DNA of 64,000 nucleotides from JBDHWG01 sp039810085. Its GTDB lineage: Bacteria > Chloroflexota > Anaerolineae > Epilineales > JAHCIE01. Positions 25,390 through 32,787 of this stretch are shown one piece after another; within the stretch, counting starts at the first letter, position 1, and every line of letters starts with the position of its first letter. Under the pieces are notes generated by a model. It searched no databases. It was given only the letters and a program-made list of their open reading frames with translations, and was not told the origin of the DNA. Position numbers and translations under genes: made by a program. The DNA lies in NCBI GenBank assembly GCA_039810085.1, contig JBDHWG010000009.1:1-64000 (forward strand), read 5' to 3'.

Positions 25390-25944
25390 TTATATCAGCC
25401 CCAACTCCGACAGCCACGACTTGCAGCCGTGTTCACAGATGCCGTCTGGTTCCACGGTGCAGCCATCGGTGGCCTCGCACTCGCCGTCCATCATCCACTC
25501 CATCAAAGTTTCCAAGTCTGGGACTTGCCGACGTTCATCGTTGAACGTGCTCACCCACAAGTGGGTGTTGGGATCCCAAGACATGCGGAAGCGTGGCTTC
25601 GGTGGATATTCAAGAAAGCGCCTGAGCACGATCTCAATGTCCGCCATAAGTGGCGCCTGAACGATATGCACATACCGCCGGCTGGATTGCTCGATGTACA
25701 TCTGACAAGCCACGGCTCGCGTGCCGTCCTCAGTCACCTGTAGGAGCTCGTACCCGCCAAAGGTCTCCTCAACGTCGCCAAGCCATGCGGGGTCCGCTGG
25801 CTGCGGTCTATCAACAACAAGCAACCCAACGAGCCAATCACGACGGCCGGGCTGCATCGCTAGGCCATAGCCGGAGAAGATATCCGGGACGTCGGGATGC
25901 CAAAGCCCGTAAACGGGGTCATTGGTCGAGGTCGCAAGCGTCAT
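25390..25944 (-). CDS. hypothetical protein with Cys-rich C-terminus, 184 aa
   Basis: I do not recognise this family. The 184-residue protein is mixed alpha/beta. Three cysteines cluster at the C-terminus (GECEATDGCTVEPDGICEHG), possibly a metal site. It is the last of four co-directional genes starting at 26656. Its ATG overlaps the upstream stop as ATGA, good evidence that both are real and coupled. Confidence 0.65.
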   Translation of the reverse strand: MTLATSTNDPVYGLWHPDVPDIFSGYGLAMQPGRRDWLVGLLVVDRPQPADPAWLGDVEETFGGYELLQVTEDGTRAVACQMYIEQSSRRYVHIVQAPLMADIEIVLRRFLEYPPKPRFRMSWDPNTHLWVSTFNDERRQVPDLETLMEWMMDGECEATDGCTVEPDGICEHGCKSWLSELGLI

Positions 25945-26153
25945 CGTTCCTCCTGAAGTGTGATGTTGATCGCCGCGGCGATCTCGGGTGGGAGATCATC
26001 GAGTGATTGCGTGTATTCCAGACCGATATAGTCGTCTCCCCAATTCGCTTCGTCGAGGTCGACCACGGCAAACATGACGGGGTTATCGCCGCAGAACACC
26101 GCAGCCACGATGCCGTTCTCGACCTCAATCACGATCTGCGGCACATCATTCAT
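25941..26153 (-). CDS. hypothetical acidic protein, 70 aa
   Basis: An unrecognised acidic 70-residue protein (IVIEVENGIVAAVFCGDNPV, then LDDLPPEIAAAIN). The ATG at 26153 is strongly supported by AAGGAGG six bases upstream. The longer open frame from 26324 would overlap the previous gene and is not needed. It overlaps the upstream gene by 8 bases and the downstream one by 4, within one operon. Confidence 0.65.
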   Translation of the reverse strand: MNDVPQIVIEVENGIVAAVFCGDNPVMFAVVDLDEANWGDDYIGLEYTQSLDDLPPEIAAAINITLQEER

Positions 26154-26376
26154 CAAGTTCCTCCTTGAGTATTGGCAGTCGAATACGGAACGTGTAGGAC
26201 ACAACGAGGTCGGCGTCCAGCTCCTCATCTGGTTGGACCACACCACGTTGTAGGTCGAATAGCAGGTTCTCAATCGCCTCCTCTCGGTCTTCTGCTTCGT
26301 TGTTGACCACGACAACGGTCGCATCGGACCGCTTCAACTCATCCAGCATCTGTAGCGCCGTTATGGTTCGGATCAT
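26146..26376 (-). CDS. hypothetical acidic protein, 76 aa
   Basis: An unrecognised 76-residue protein with an N-terminal helix (IRTITALQMLDELKRSD), a strand (ATVVVVNNEA) and an acidic helix-strand tail. GGAGG lies nine bases before the ATG at 26376, inside the upstream gene. One base separates the upstream stop from this start. It may interact with the product of the preceding gene. Confidence 0.6.
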   Translation of the reverse strand: MIRTITALQMLDELKRSDATVVVVNNEAEDREEAIENLLFDLQRGVVQPDEELDADLVVSYTFRIRLPILKEELDE

Positions 26377-26377
26377 C

Positions 26378-26656
26378 TCAGTAGTCCTCCGGGAGCAAAA
26401 TGGTTGTGACTGAGCGATCCGCCTCGGTGATGACGTAGATCTTCGTCCCCGTTCTGAGGTGATAGGCACTCAAGATCCGAAAGCCCCGTTTGACGGACAA
26501 TTCGTTCTCCGCCTTGTCCTCGTCATCGAGGTCTCCCCAATCACCACCAATATGGCGGCCGAGAAACTCCGCAGGGTGTTGCCCTGCCTCCTCTAGCGCC
26601 GCTAAGGCGCCAGGGGTAGCCACAATCTGGCCGAGGTCAAAGAGCTGTCTTGCCAT
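26378..26656 (-). CDS. plasmid-related protein (ICE/plasmid conserved)
   Basis: A 92-residue protein that resembles a family found on many plasmids and integrative elements: FDLGQIVATPGALAALEEAG, then FLGRHIGGDWGDLDDEDKAE and TKIYVITEADRSVTTILLP. The function is unknown. Family members often sit beside radC-like genes, and here one starts at 27435. AAAGGAG lies eight bases before the ATG at 26656. Directly upstream is a structured leader that also occurs before the gene at 32046. Confidence 0.8.
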   Translation of the reverse strand: MARQLFDLGQIVATPGALAALEEAGQHPAEFLGRHIGGDWGDLDDEDKAENELSVKRGFRILSAYHLRTGTKIYVITEADRSVTTILLPEDY

Positions 26657-26663
26657 AGATAGG

Positions 26664-26755
26664 TCTCCTTTGGGCAGAATGCCCGGTAGGTAATCTACTA
26701 CCCCCGAAATGGAGTAGCGCCCCGAGAACCTCACGAAGAGATACCCAGAGCGCTA
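26664..26755 (-). promoter_or_regulatory. structured 5' leader, copy 1
   Basis: In mRNA sense, TAGCGC (from 26755) pairs with GCGCTA (ending 26715) around an inner CTC-TTCGT-GAG hairpin. A GGGCA-TTC-TGCCC hairpin (26672-26684) then ends directly before the AAGGAGAC ribosome site. Copy 2 before 32046 has CAGCGC/GCGCTG in the outer stem, a compensatory change, and CTCA-CAA-TGAG inside. The conserved order, pairing and closeness to the ribosome site suggest a cis-acting RNA or operator. Confidence 0.6.
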
Positions 26756-26898
26756 CACCAACTGGGAAAGAAGCTATTCAGGTTCACCGCAAGGTTTCAA
26801 GGTGCAGAAATCAATGTGTGTCAGAAACGCAACAATCAGAGAGCCATCTCCCTGGTGTTACAGTCTCAAACACTCTCCAGTATATCCTGTTTCAGAAC

Positions 26899-27435
26899 TC
26901 AAAATCCCAGGCCACGCTCTTTCAGACTTGTGAAACCGCTTCGGCCAACAACAATGTGGTCGAGCAACTCCACTTCAAGGATCCGCCCGGCTTCAACTAG
27001 GGTCTTGGTCACCCGAACGTCATCTCTGCTGGGCGTCACATCGCCCGATGGGTGATTATGAACCATGATAATGGCGTGGGCGTTGTCGAGAATGGCCGGC
27101 CGAAACACCTCAGCGGGGCGAACGGGGCTGCTATTGAGGGTGCCCTGGTACACCATCGGACAGGAGATGATCCGGTTCTTGGTGTCGAGTGTAATGACGC
27201 GGACCTGTTCTTGGTCAAGATCCTCCATCTCAACCCGAACAAATTCATAGGCATCACGGGGACTGGTGATCTGAAGTGCATCCTCCCGAGGTCGCCCGGT
27301 CTTTGCCTCATAAAGGCGTGAGGCTTCGGCGATAAACCAGCGTAGGAGGTGGACAAACTCGGCTTCATCGGGCCGCAAGAAACTCATTTGGGCTTCATGG
27401 ACTCGTCGGACTCGTCGTTCTTGGGGCAGCGGCAT
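26899..27435 (-). CDS. RadC-like JAB-domain protein carried by the element
   Basis: A 178-residue protein consisting of a short helical N-terminus and a RadC JAB domain. The domain has ALQITSPRDAYEF, LDLDTKN-like VITLDTKNRI, and the JAMM metal motif HNHPSGD followed by TPSRDD near residues 130-142. It ends SLKERGLGF, as does host RadC. The HhH half is absent, as in ICE/plasmid RadC homologues. The ATG at 27435 has no Shine-Dalgarno, but TATACT (27445-27450) lies nine bases upstream, so the mRNA is probably leaderless. It could supply JAB function after the element breaks host radC. Confidence 0.85.
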   Translation of the reverse strand: MPLPQERRVRRVHEAQMSFLRPDEAEFVHLLRWFIAEASRLYEAKTGRPREDALQITSPRDAYEFVRVEMEDLDQEQVRVITLDTKNRIISCPMVYQGTLNSSPVRPAEVFRPAILDNAHAIIMVHNHPSGDVTPSRDDVRVTKTLVEAGRILEVELLDHIVVGRSGFTSLKERGLGF

Positions 27436-27676
27436 AGTCGAGCCAGTATAGCATATGGGGTGTAGGACTGGTGTTGATATCACGAGTTAGTGCTCGGGAC
27501 CTCCCCGATGGGCGGGCCTCCACCTGACAAACGGGCAAGGCGTATCCGCGTGAGAGACGACCTTACAATCCGTTCTCGGGTGGAAGTATAGGAACTCATC
27601 TCTCATCCGGCGATTGGCGTCGTTGCTTGTGTGTTGACTACCGTCAGTCTTGGTGGAATCATACGGATGAGGTTGT

Positions 27677-27961
27677 GTGGCGAGGTCACGAGAAAAAGGG
27701 GGGGCTGTGGGGTTCGTCGCTGTGTTCGCGATCCTGCTGGTTGGTGGCTTCATTGCCAGCAGATTACACGGTCGTATCGTGGTCAGCAATCTAGCGATCT
27801 CCATCGTTTCGATTGCTCTGCTGCTGCTCGTCTACCTGATGCTCGCAAAGCTCATACTACCGGCGGTCTGGCCAAGCGCTGATGTCATCTCGACGCTGTT
27901 ATTGACGATTGTGATTGTAGGGCTCCTCTCGCGTGGTATCTTTCGGTGGCCGGGTATGTAG
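27677..27961 (+). CDS. small integral membrane protein, 94 aa
   Basis: A 94-residue protein with three predicted transmembrane helices (near residues 10-28, 37-60 and 70-87) and short basic loops. It has no recognised family. The start codon at 27677 has no clear Shine-Dalgarno. It is divergent from the RadC-like gene and followed by about 220 bases with no gene that I can support. Confidence 0.5.
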   Translation: MARSREKGGAVGFVAVFAILLVGGFIASRLHGRIVVSNLAISIVSIALLLLVYLMLAKLILPAVWPSADVISTLLLTIVIVGLLSRGIFRWPGM

Positions 27962-28168
27962 AGGGCGTGATTGAGGTACGTTTCTCGTGTAGCGGGTCGC
28001 CGTGTACAAGATGGTTCTGTTGCGCCAGAGCTGCCGCACTCCGCTCTCTCACTCCTCGTTAGTCGCCTATCGGCTCCCTCCTCGTCGTTCGCTCGCTCCG
28101 TTTGACCTTGGTAGGGTTGATGCAATGTATGACTAACCACGTACAGACGGGATATTGACCATGTGACT

Positions 28169-28174
28169 TATAAT
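28169..28174 (+). promoter_or_regulatory. -10 element (leaderless start)
   Basis: A perfect TATAAT lies six bases before the ATG at 28181, so transcription should begin at or next to the start codon. No good -35 is visible at the normal distance. Confidence 0.45.
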
Positions 28175-28180
28175 GTCTGC

Positions 28181-29143
28181 ATGACTACAGAACATGGTCG
28201 CCAAGTCTATGACGAACAATTTAAGGACGAAACAGTACGGGCTCTCGGTGAAAGTGGAATGACACTTACTGCATTTGCTCGGGTTCGAGGGATACCACGA
28301 ACAACCTTGTGGGATTGGAAACACGGAGGCATTCAGGGAGAAGAAGCTGTAGGAAGTCCAAGAAGCCTCCTATCCACTGAAGATGGGGAACGACTGCCAA
28401 CTCGTCCTAAATTAGGTATATTTATTGACGACGAACCACTCAAATTTAAAAAATGGGAGAGAGTTTTTACACTGGAAGGCTTTGAAAGTCTCACTCCAGA
28501 TCAAATGCTCCATGATGGCATGTCGGATACTCAAACTATTCAAGCTTTAGATCAATGGATGGATTTACTAATTCATCTTCCTGACCGAGCTCTCAAAGAT
28601 GTTGAGATTGTGGTCATCGATCAGTTCAATTTCTCTCAGTATCTACAGATGAAAGCAAAACACTTAATAAATCGACTTCGTAGCGTTAACACAATGGCAT
28701 GGGTTTTGGAAACTAGTGGAGTGGTTGAGCCACATGTATATGAGGGAACAAATGCTGTTCTTGACGCGCTTGATACCACTCAGGCAATTGACCTAGTAGA
28801 AGATGCTCCATTAACTTTATCAGCTCGTATTCAAGCATTTAAAATATTTACATTGACCCCATTCCTTGAAGCACAAAAGGCCGATACAGTAAATGATGAT
28901 GAAAAATATAGTCCTTCGGAAGGATTGAACAAATTAATAAGTCACAGGAAATTCAATGAAGCACTGGCTGCTATAGGGATATCTGAGAGAGAGTTTTTTA
29001 GCATTTTAGCACTTAAGCGAGATGATGACCTGCGCCCTATTGTGCATGATTTAGGGAATCTCATGGGGCATATGATACTTGATCATGGTGATGAATATTA
29101 CACAATGTCGGTAGACAAGCTGCGACGGCTTCTTCGAAGGTAA
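28181..29143 (+). CDS. HTH protein with receiver-like domain, function unknown
   Basis: A 320-residue protein encoded by visibly AT-richer DNA than its neighbours. Residues 1-45 (YDEQFKDETVRALGESG, then RVRGIPRTTLWDWKHG) match the HTH_Tnp_1 type found in IS3 OrfA proteins. Residues 70-190 look like a CheY-like receiver: LGIFIDDEPL (acidic pair), VEIVVIDQFN (candidate phospho-Asp) and WVLETSG. The C-terminal 110 residues are helical and unrecognised. No DDE catalytic core is present, so it is not a transposase. The TATAAT six bases before the ATG implies a leaderless mRNA. It may be a recently acquired regulator. Confidence 0.6.
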   Translation: MTTEHGRQVYDEQFKDETVRALGESGMTLTAFARVRGIPRTTLWDWKHGGIQGEEAVGSPRSLLSTEDGERLPTRPKLGIFIDDEPLKFKKWERVFTLEGFESLTPDQMLHDGMSDTQTIQALDQWMDLLIHLPDRALKDVEIVVIDQFNFSQYLQMKAKHLINRLRSVNTMAWVLETSGVVEPHVYEGTNAVLDALDTTQAIDLVEDAPLTLSARIQAFKIFTLTPFLEAQKADTVNDDEKYSPSEGLNKLISHRKFNEALAAIGISEREFFSILALKRDDDLRPIVHDLGNLMGHMILDHGDEYYTMSVDKLRRLLRR

Positions 29144-29196
29144 TTCTTCTGACCAGCGCAATTCTTCTGGACGGCTCGGCAGGTCGTCATTCTGCT

Positions 29197-30243
29197 TTAC
29201 CGTCGTGCCCATTGTTCCAGTGTATCTATGACACGTTTGATAGCCGAAACGCACCTTTGTGCATCGCTTACCGACACGTCACGCTCTGCGTTATGAATAA
29301 TGTTGTTCCTCTTCTTGATGGCCTCAGCAACGACTTCAATATCGGTCTCATTTATACCTGCTAGTCCTTTGATCGTGCCAAGGCCAATGTTCACAAACGC
29401 GCTTAGCCCCATGTGTTCAATGAGTTTATCGAGGTGGTCCTGATTGAGCGAGGAAGCACCTGGAAGCCGGGTGATGGCCGTCGGAGCAACTTGTCGTGCA
29501 GTTGCCTCCAATGCTATGACAGCCTCTATAATCGCTATACGTCCGTTGCCTTCCTCTAGGTGGCTAATACTATTCGCTATAAGAACCTCACGCACGGGAG
29601 GCTTCTTGTTACTGTCAACAAGTTGTTGAAGCTCCTGCCAGTTCGTGCTACCTAGTGGAGTCGATAACCTGGTGCCTACTTTTGCCCCTGCTCGGGAACC
29701 GATCTCGTGCTATTCGTGCTCGCTGTAGTAAGTCAAGCCAACATCGCCTATCCTTCTCATCGGAGGTTCAAAAACCAATGGACGCCATTTGCCATCTTCA
29801 TCTAGCCAGAGTGAATGACCACAACTGTTAAATAGTTCGACGTATGGGCTTACTGGATCAACCGGGAGCGTCTCAAGCCAGTATTGTTTCAGGACGTTTC
29901 GAACGTAACCTGCGAAGCGGTTGTAGGTTGTCGAGACAATCACCCAGACCAGCCGATAAAACTCCTTTAGCTCGTCAGTTATCTCGCCATCTCGAAGTGC
30001 TTGTATTACTCTGGCATTTGGTGTCGGAAGATCTGTTTCGATAACGAGATCGTGCCAAAAATAGGCGGTTTGATCGGTCGGATCGTCGGTGTAGAGGATA
30101 TTGCCTGAAGGCGCTCGGACAGAGAGCCAAACGGAGTATATTCCATTCTCGATGGTGAACTGCAATCGATTAGTTTCTACGAGTGGATCAGAAGGTGAGA
30201 TCCACAAGGACTCCCACAGCATGAGGGATATCTTCAACTGCAT
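29197..30243 (-). pseudogene. HEPN-domain gene interrupted by one in-frame TAG
   Basis: Two ORFs are in the same frame and separated by one TAG at 29710-29712; the 38 codons after it stay open and join the second ORF. The N-terminal 177 residues (LWESLWISPSDPLVE, VWVIVSTTYNRFAGYVRN) are an unrecognised sensor-like region. The C-terminal part is HEPN-like: IIEAVIALEATARQ and the Rx4H motif RNNIIH. Full length would be 348 codons, the ApeA-like layout of the other two HEPN genes. The ATG at 30243 has AGGTG six bases upstream. It could be a simple nonsense mutation (CAG to TAG) or, less likely, suppressed readthrough. A GTG at 29595 might restart the HEPN half alone. Confidence 0.7.
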
Positions 30244-30315
30244 GGTTGTCACCTGGCTTTAGTGAACGGAGAGCTCAAGCCGTAATTATAGCCTCGCCTC
30301 ACGAATTGTCGAAGG

Positions 30316-30609
30316 TTAGGTGGTCTGATGCTGCCTCTTGAGTTCGTCTAGGCGCTCCAAAATCCACATACGAGCCAATGTGGTTGGCCCAATCCCTTTC
30401 TTTTTCGCCAGAGTGCGGAGTTCCTCCAATGTATCTGGGTCAAGCCGAACGGTCACACCGCCAGAGAGATTCTTGGCAAACCTAACATCTACGGGCTTCC
30501 ATTGATGCCAGTAGTCAGTAAAGCTATGCGTATCCCAAAACGCTGCCTCTTCCTCCCTAGTTTTGAAGTCTGGGATTGGCAGTGATGTCTTCTTTGATGT
30601 ATCGGTCAT
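30316..30609 (-). CDS. brnA: BrnA-like antitoxin
   Basis: A 97-residue antitoxin. The N-terminal part (FKTREEEAAFWDTHSFTDYW) is the toxin-binding motif of this family. The C-terminal ribbon-helix-helix is GVTVRLDPDTLEELRTLAKK, then IGPTTLARMWILERL. Its ATG overlaps the toxin stop as ATGA. It should repress the operon through the 12-bp inverted repeat at 30895-30927. Confidence 0.85.
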   Translation of the reverse strand: MTDTSKKTSLPIPDFKTREEEAAFWDTHSFTDYWHQWKPVDVRFAKNLSGGVTVRLDPDTLEELRTLAKKKGIGPTTLARMWILERLDELKRQHQTT

Positions 30610-30893
30610 GCTGCGTGTTCACCCCCTTTGTCTCTTTGGTAATCTCTTCTCTCTTTCTTATCTGCGGATCGAGCGGTGACGGGATAATAAACGCCCTGAC
30701 CCTCTGGATCGAGAACAACGGCAAGCATACGTCCATCGAGCGTTGGCCCAATGACCATAATGCGCCCTTTGTAGCTCTCGCGAATGATATAATCGCCCTG
30801 GCAAACATCTTCAACGTCCTGCTGTGTGACCCCGTGCCGTGCAATATGCTCCGTGTTCCAGGTATCCCAAAGAAGGCGAGCAATGACTATCAT
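30606..30893 (-). CDS. brnT: BrnT-like toxin
   Basis: A 95-residue BrnT/RelE-fold ribonuclease: LLWDTWNTEHIARHGVTQQD is the family opening, followed by YKGRIMVIGPTLDGRMLAVV and YYPVTARSADKKERRDY, with the basic catalytic tail. The gene starts the operon at an ATG two bases from a perfect inverted repeat. Toxin-first order is normal for brnTA. Confidence 0.85.
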   Translation of the reverse strand: MIVIARLLWDTWNTEHIARHGVTQQDVEDVCQGDYIIRESYKGRIMVIGPTLDGRMLAVVLDPEGQGVYYPVTARSADKKERRDYQRDKGGEHAA

Positions 30894-30894
30894 A

Positions 30895-30927
30895 CAACGA
30901 ACGCATCATAACATAATGCGTTCGTTG
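30895..30927. promoter_or_regulatory. brnTA operator, perfect 12-bp inverted repeat
   Basis: CAACGAACGCAT (30895-30906) and ATGCGTTCGTTG (30916-30927) flank a 9-bp AT-rich spacer. On the minus strand the spacer reads TATGTTATG, a possible -10 region. Antitoxin binding would cover the promoter. Confidence 0.65.
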
Positions 30928-31100
30928 AAACAAGGGGTTCGGTTGTACTCTATGTCGCCTAATGCTCATTTTACGTCATGAGGGCATAGTGGGGTTTTAG
31001 GCGTTGGGATGAGGTTTTTTCAATTATGGAGAAGACGGGCGCAAGAGGGATGAGCCGAGTTTCAACCTATAACCGTCGGTCGAGCTGGCTCTAGGCCACA

Positions 31101-31220
31101 AAAAAAGAGAACTGACGACAGGAAGACTTGGGAGTAAAGAGAGCGCGTTTCGCGCAGAAGCACCAGTTGGCGCACTCTTCGTCCATTGTCGATCCTTTTT
31201 CTTGTCGTAGTTCTCTTTCT
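31101..31220 (-). terminator. long inverted repeat downstream of the 31261 gene
   Basis: Arms of about 18 bp (31101-31120 and 31203-31220, one bulge and one mismatch) enclose 80 bases that contain GCGCG-TTT-CGCGC. In the minus direction the second arm ends in T7. It could be a terminator with a large loop, or a small RNA processed from the 3' end. The rest of 30928-31260 holds no gene I can support. Confidence 0.4.
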
Positions 31221-31260
31221 TCAGCGCTCCAAGCGCTGACCTCATTCCTCGCGGATGATT

Positions 31261-32046
31261 TTACTCGGCCGGGGTCGCGCCCGCGTTCTGATCGCGCATG
31301 TGGTTCTCAAGGATCTCCACAAGAAGGTGGACTTCAGCAGAACTGAGGAGGTACCACCACCCGGCAAGGTTGACCACTTTGGTAGCAGTCTGAGTAGTAG
31401 GCTCGTCTTCGCCCCGGAAAACGCTCATCGTCGCCCTCCTCTCATCCAGAGCCTTCCCAAGCTTCACTTGGAGGTCCGCATCCAGAAGGTACTCCTTGCC
31501 CTGGAGGGTGATCGTCACATGTGGGGGCTGAAGCGTCTCGGGGATCTCGAAGGGCTCGATGATCTCGTTCTCCCTCTCGGTCTTGAGTCTGAGCGCCCAT
31601 GGCTCCCAACTCTCCCAGAGGTCGGAGATGATCTTGTTGTCCGGGGTGCGCTTCCGCGGCAGCTTGTTCTCCTTCAGAGGTGTATCGAGGTAGGTGTGAA
31701 AGATGTCCGGTATGCGCGTCGGCGTGTACTTGTTGTTCTCGTACACGCTTTTCTCAATCAACGCGTTGATCAGCACCTGTTGGCTCGGACTGGCAGAGTC
31801 ATAGATTTCGAGCATCGATGAGATCAGGTCGAAAGTGGAGGGACCGGCCTCCTCATCGGCGTTGATGCCTAGCGCCTTCTTCTCCACCAGGTCGACCTCC
31901 AGCTCATATGAGATCACCACCTTTCCGCGCACGGTCTGCACCTCTCCCGCTTTGATTCTGCGGTTGAGCTCCTCTCTGGAGATCCCCAGGTGATTCGCCG
32001 CCTCATTCAAAGTCATGTTCTTGCTATCTACCGCCGTCATAGCCAT
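31261..32046 (-). CDS. excisionase-like HTH protein, 261 aa
   Basis: Residues 1-60 form an excisionase/MerR-type helix-turn-helix (LNEAANHLGISREELNRRIK, then AGEVQTVRGKVVISYELE). The remaining 200 residues are acidic, mixed alpha/beta and unrecognised. AAGGAG lies seven bases before the ATG at 32046, preferred to a start 33 bases upstream that would place codons in the conserved leader hairpin. The leader is shared with the 26656 operon, so the two are probably co-regulated. It could be the directionality factor or a regulator of the element; neither is proven. Confidence 0.65.
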   Translation of the reverse strand: MAMTAVDSKNMTLNEAANHLGISREELNRRIKAGEVQTVRGKVVISYELEVDLVEKKALGINADEEAGPSTFDLISSMLEIYDSASPSQQVLINALIEKSVYENNKYTPTRIPDIFHTYLDTPLKENKLPRKRTPDNKIISDLWESWEPWALRLKTERENEIIEPFEIPETLQPPHVTITLQGKEYLLDADLQVKLGKALDERRATMSVFRGEDEPTTQTATKVVNLAGWWYLLSSAEVHLLVEILENHMRDQNAGATPAE

Positions 32047-32052
32047 CGCTGT

Positions 32053-32140
32053 CTCCTTCGGGCATTCTGCCCTTTGCATGTTGTTACTGTCCCAAATAGA
32101 ACAGCGCCCAGAGACCTCATTGTGAGATATCCAAGCGCTG
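32053..32140 (-). promoter_or_regulatory. structured 5' leader, copy 2
   Basis: In mRNA sense, CAGCGC (from 32140) pairs with GCGCTG (ending 32102) around CTCA-CAA-TGAG. A GGGCA-GAA-TGCCC hairpin (32060-32072) then ends directly before AAGGAGAC. The loop bases differ from copy 1 while the stems are kept. CCTGAATAG occurs just upstream of the outer stem in both copies. Confidence 0.6.
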
Positions 32141-32406
32141 TCCTATTCAGGCAAGGAGACGGTTGAACCGATTGAGTCAATTATTTGTCCGCAAAGAATT
32201 AATGTGCATGCAAAACAGAGAAACATCTGAGACGCACTGCCTCTGTTTCTCAATCCGCAACCTCATATTATACCCTATAGTCTGATTTATGTCAATACCA
32301 ACTCCCTCTCGTTCCCTACAGTCCCCCCTCTTCCTAACCACAGTCGAGGCAAAACCACCCCTATGGCCTCCACTTCCCCGCTCTCATCTTCCTGGCAGCG
32401 GCCACA

Positions 32407-32740
32407 CTGACTGCCTGCGGCAGTCAGACCTCTTCGGCAAACCGCCGAAGGAGCACCCGGAGCCCGAAGCGCCGTAGCGGAGCCGTCCTGTGGCGAAGCG
32501 GTCAGCCGGAGCGAGCAAGCGACCGGCGCGAAACGAGCGGGGTACAAGCGGACGAGGCCAGGCGAGCAGTCTGACGAGGTTCGGGGAGTCAGTCTGCGAG
32601 CCGACTAGGGCCGAAGGCCGCAGCCCGCGAGTGCAGCAGAGGAAGCAGCGAGCGAAGGCCAGCGAAGCCACGAAGACCGGCGCAGTGGAGGCGCGAAGGG
32701 TCGCCGCGAAGCGAGCGAAAGCCCCGTGCTAACGGGGCTT
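32407..32740 (+). ncRNA. GC-rich gene-free segment with many hairpins near attR
   Basis: Gene-free DNA between the 32046 leader and attR. Perfect hairpins include CTGACTGCC-TGC-GGCAGTCAG (32407-32427), CTTCGGC/GCCGAAG (32432-32450), GCCGG/CCGGC (32505-32527), a 10-bp stem with one mismatch (32566-32597) and AAGCCCCGT-GCTA-ACGGGGCTT (32719-32740). GCGAAGCGGTCA and CGAAACGAGC also occur in the 11710-12336 region. It could be a second structured RNA or a recombination/transfer site. Bases 32141-32406 hold one further small inverted repeat (GAGAAACA/TGTTTCTC). Confidence 0.4.
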
Positions 32741-32787
32741 CAGAGGGCGCGGACGGAGGCGGTAGCTGGTTTGCCGGCTGTCAATAC

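Noticed and set aside
28181..28320. IS3-type transposase
   Set aside because: Only the HTH is present; no DDE core, no OrfB and no terminal inverted repeats were found.
31024..31245. 73-residue minus-strand ORF
   Set aside because: It runs through the long inverted repeat at 31101-31220, lacks a ribosome site and encodes low-complexity sequence.
32490..32732. ORFs on both strands near attR
   Set aside because: Arg/Ala-rich frames in hairpin-rich DNA with no start signals.
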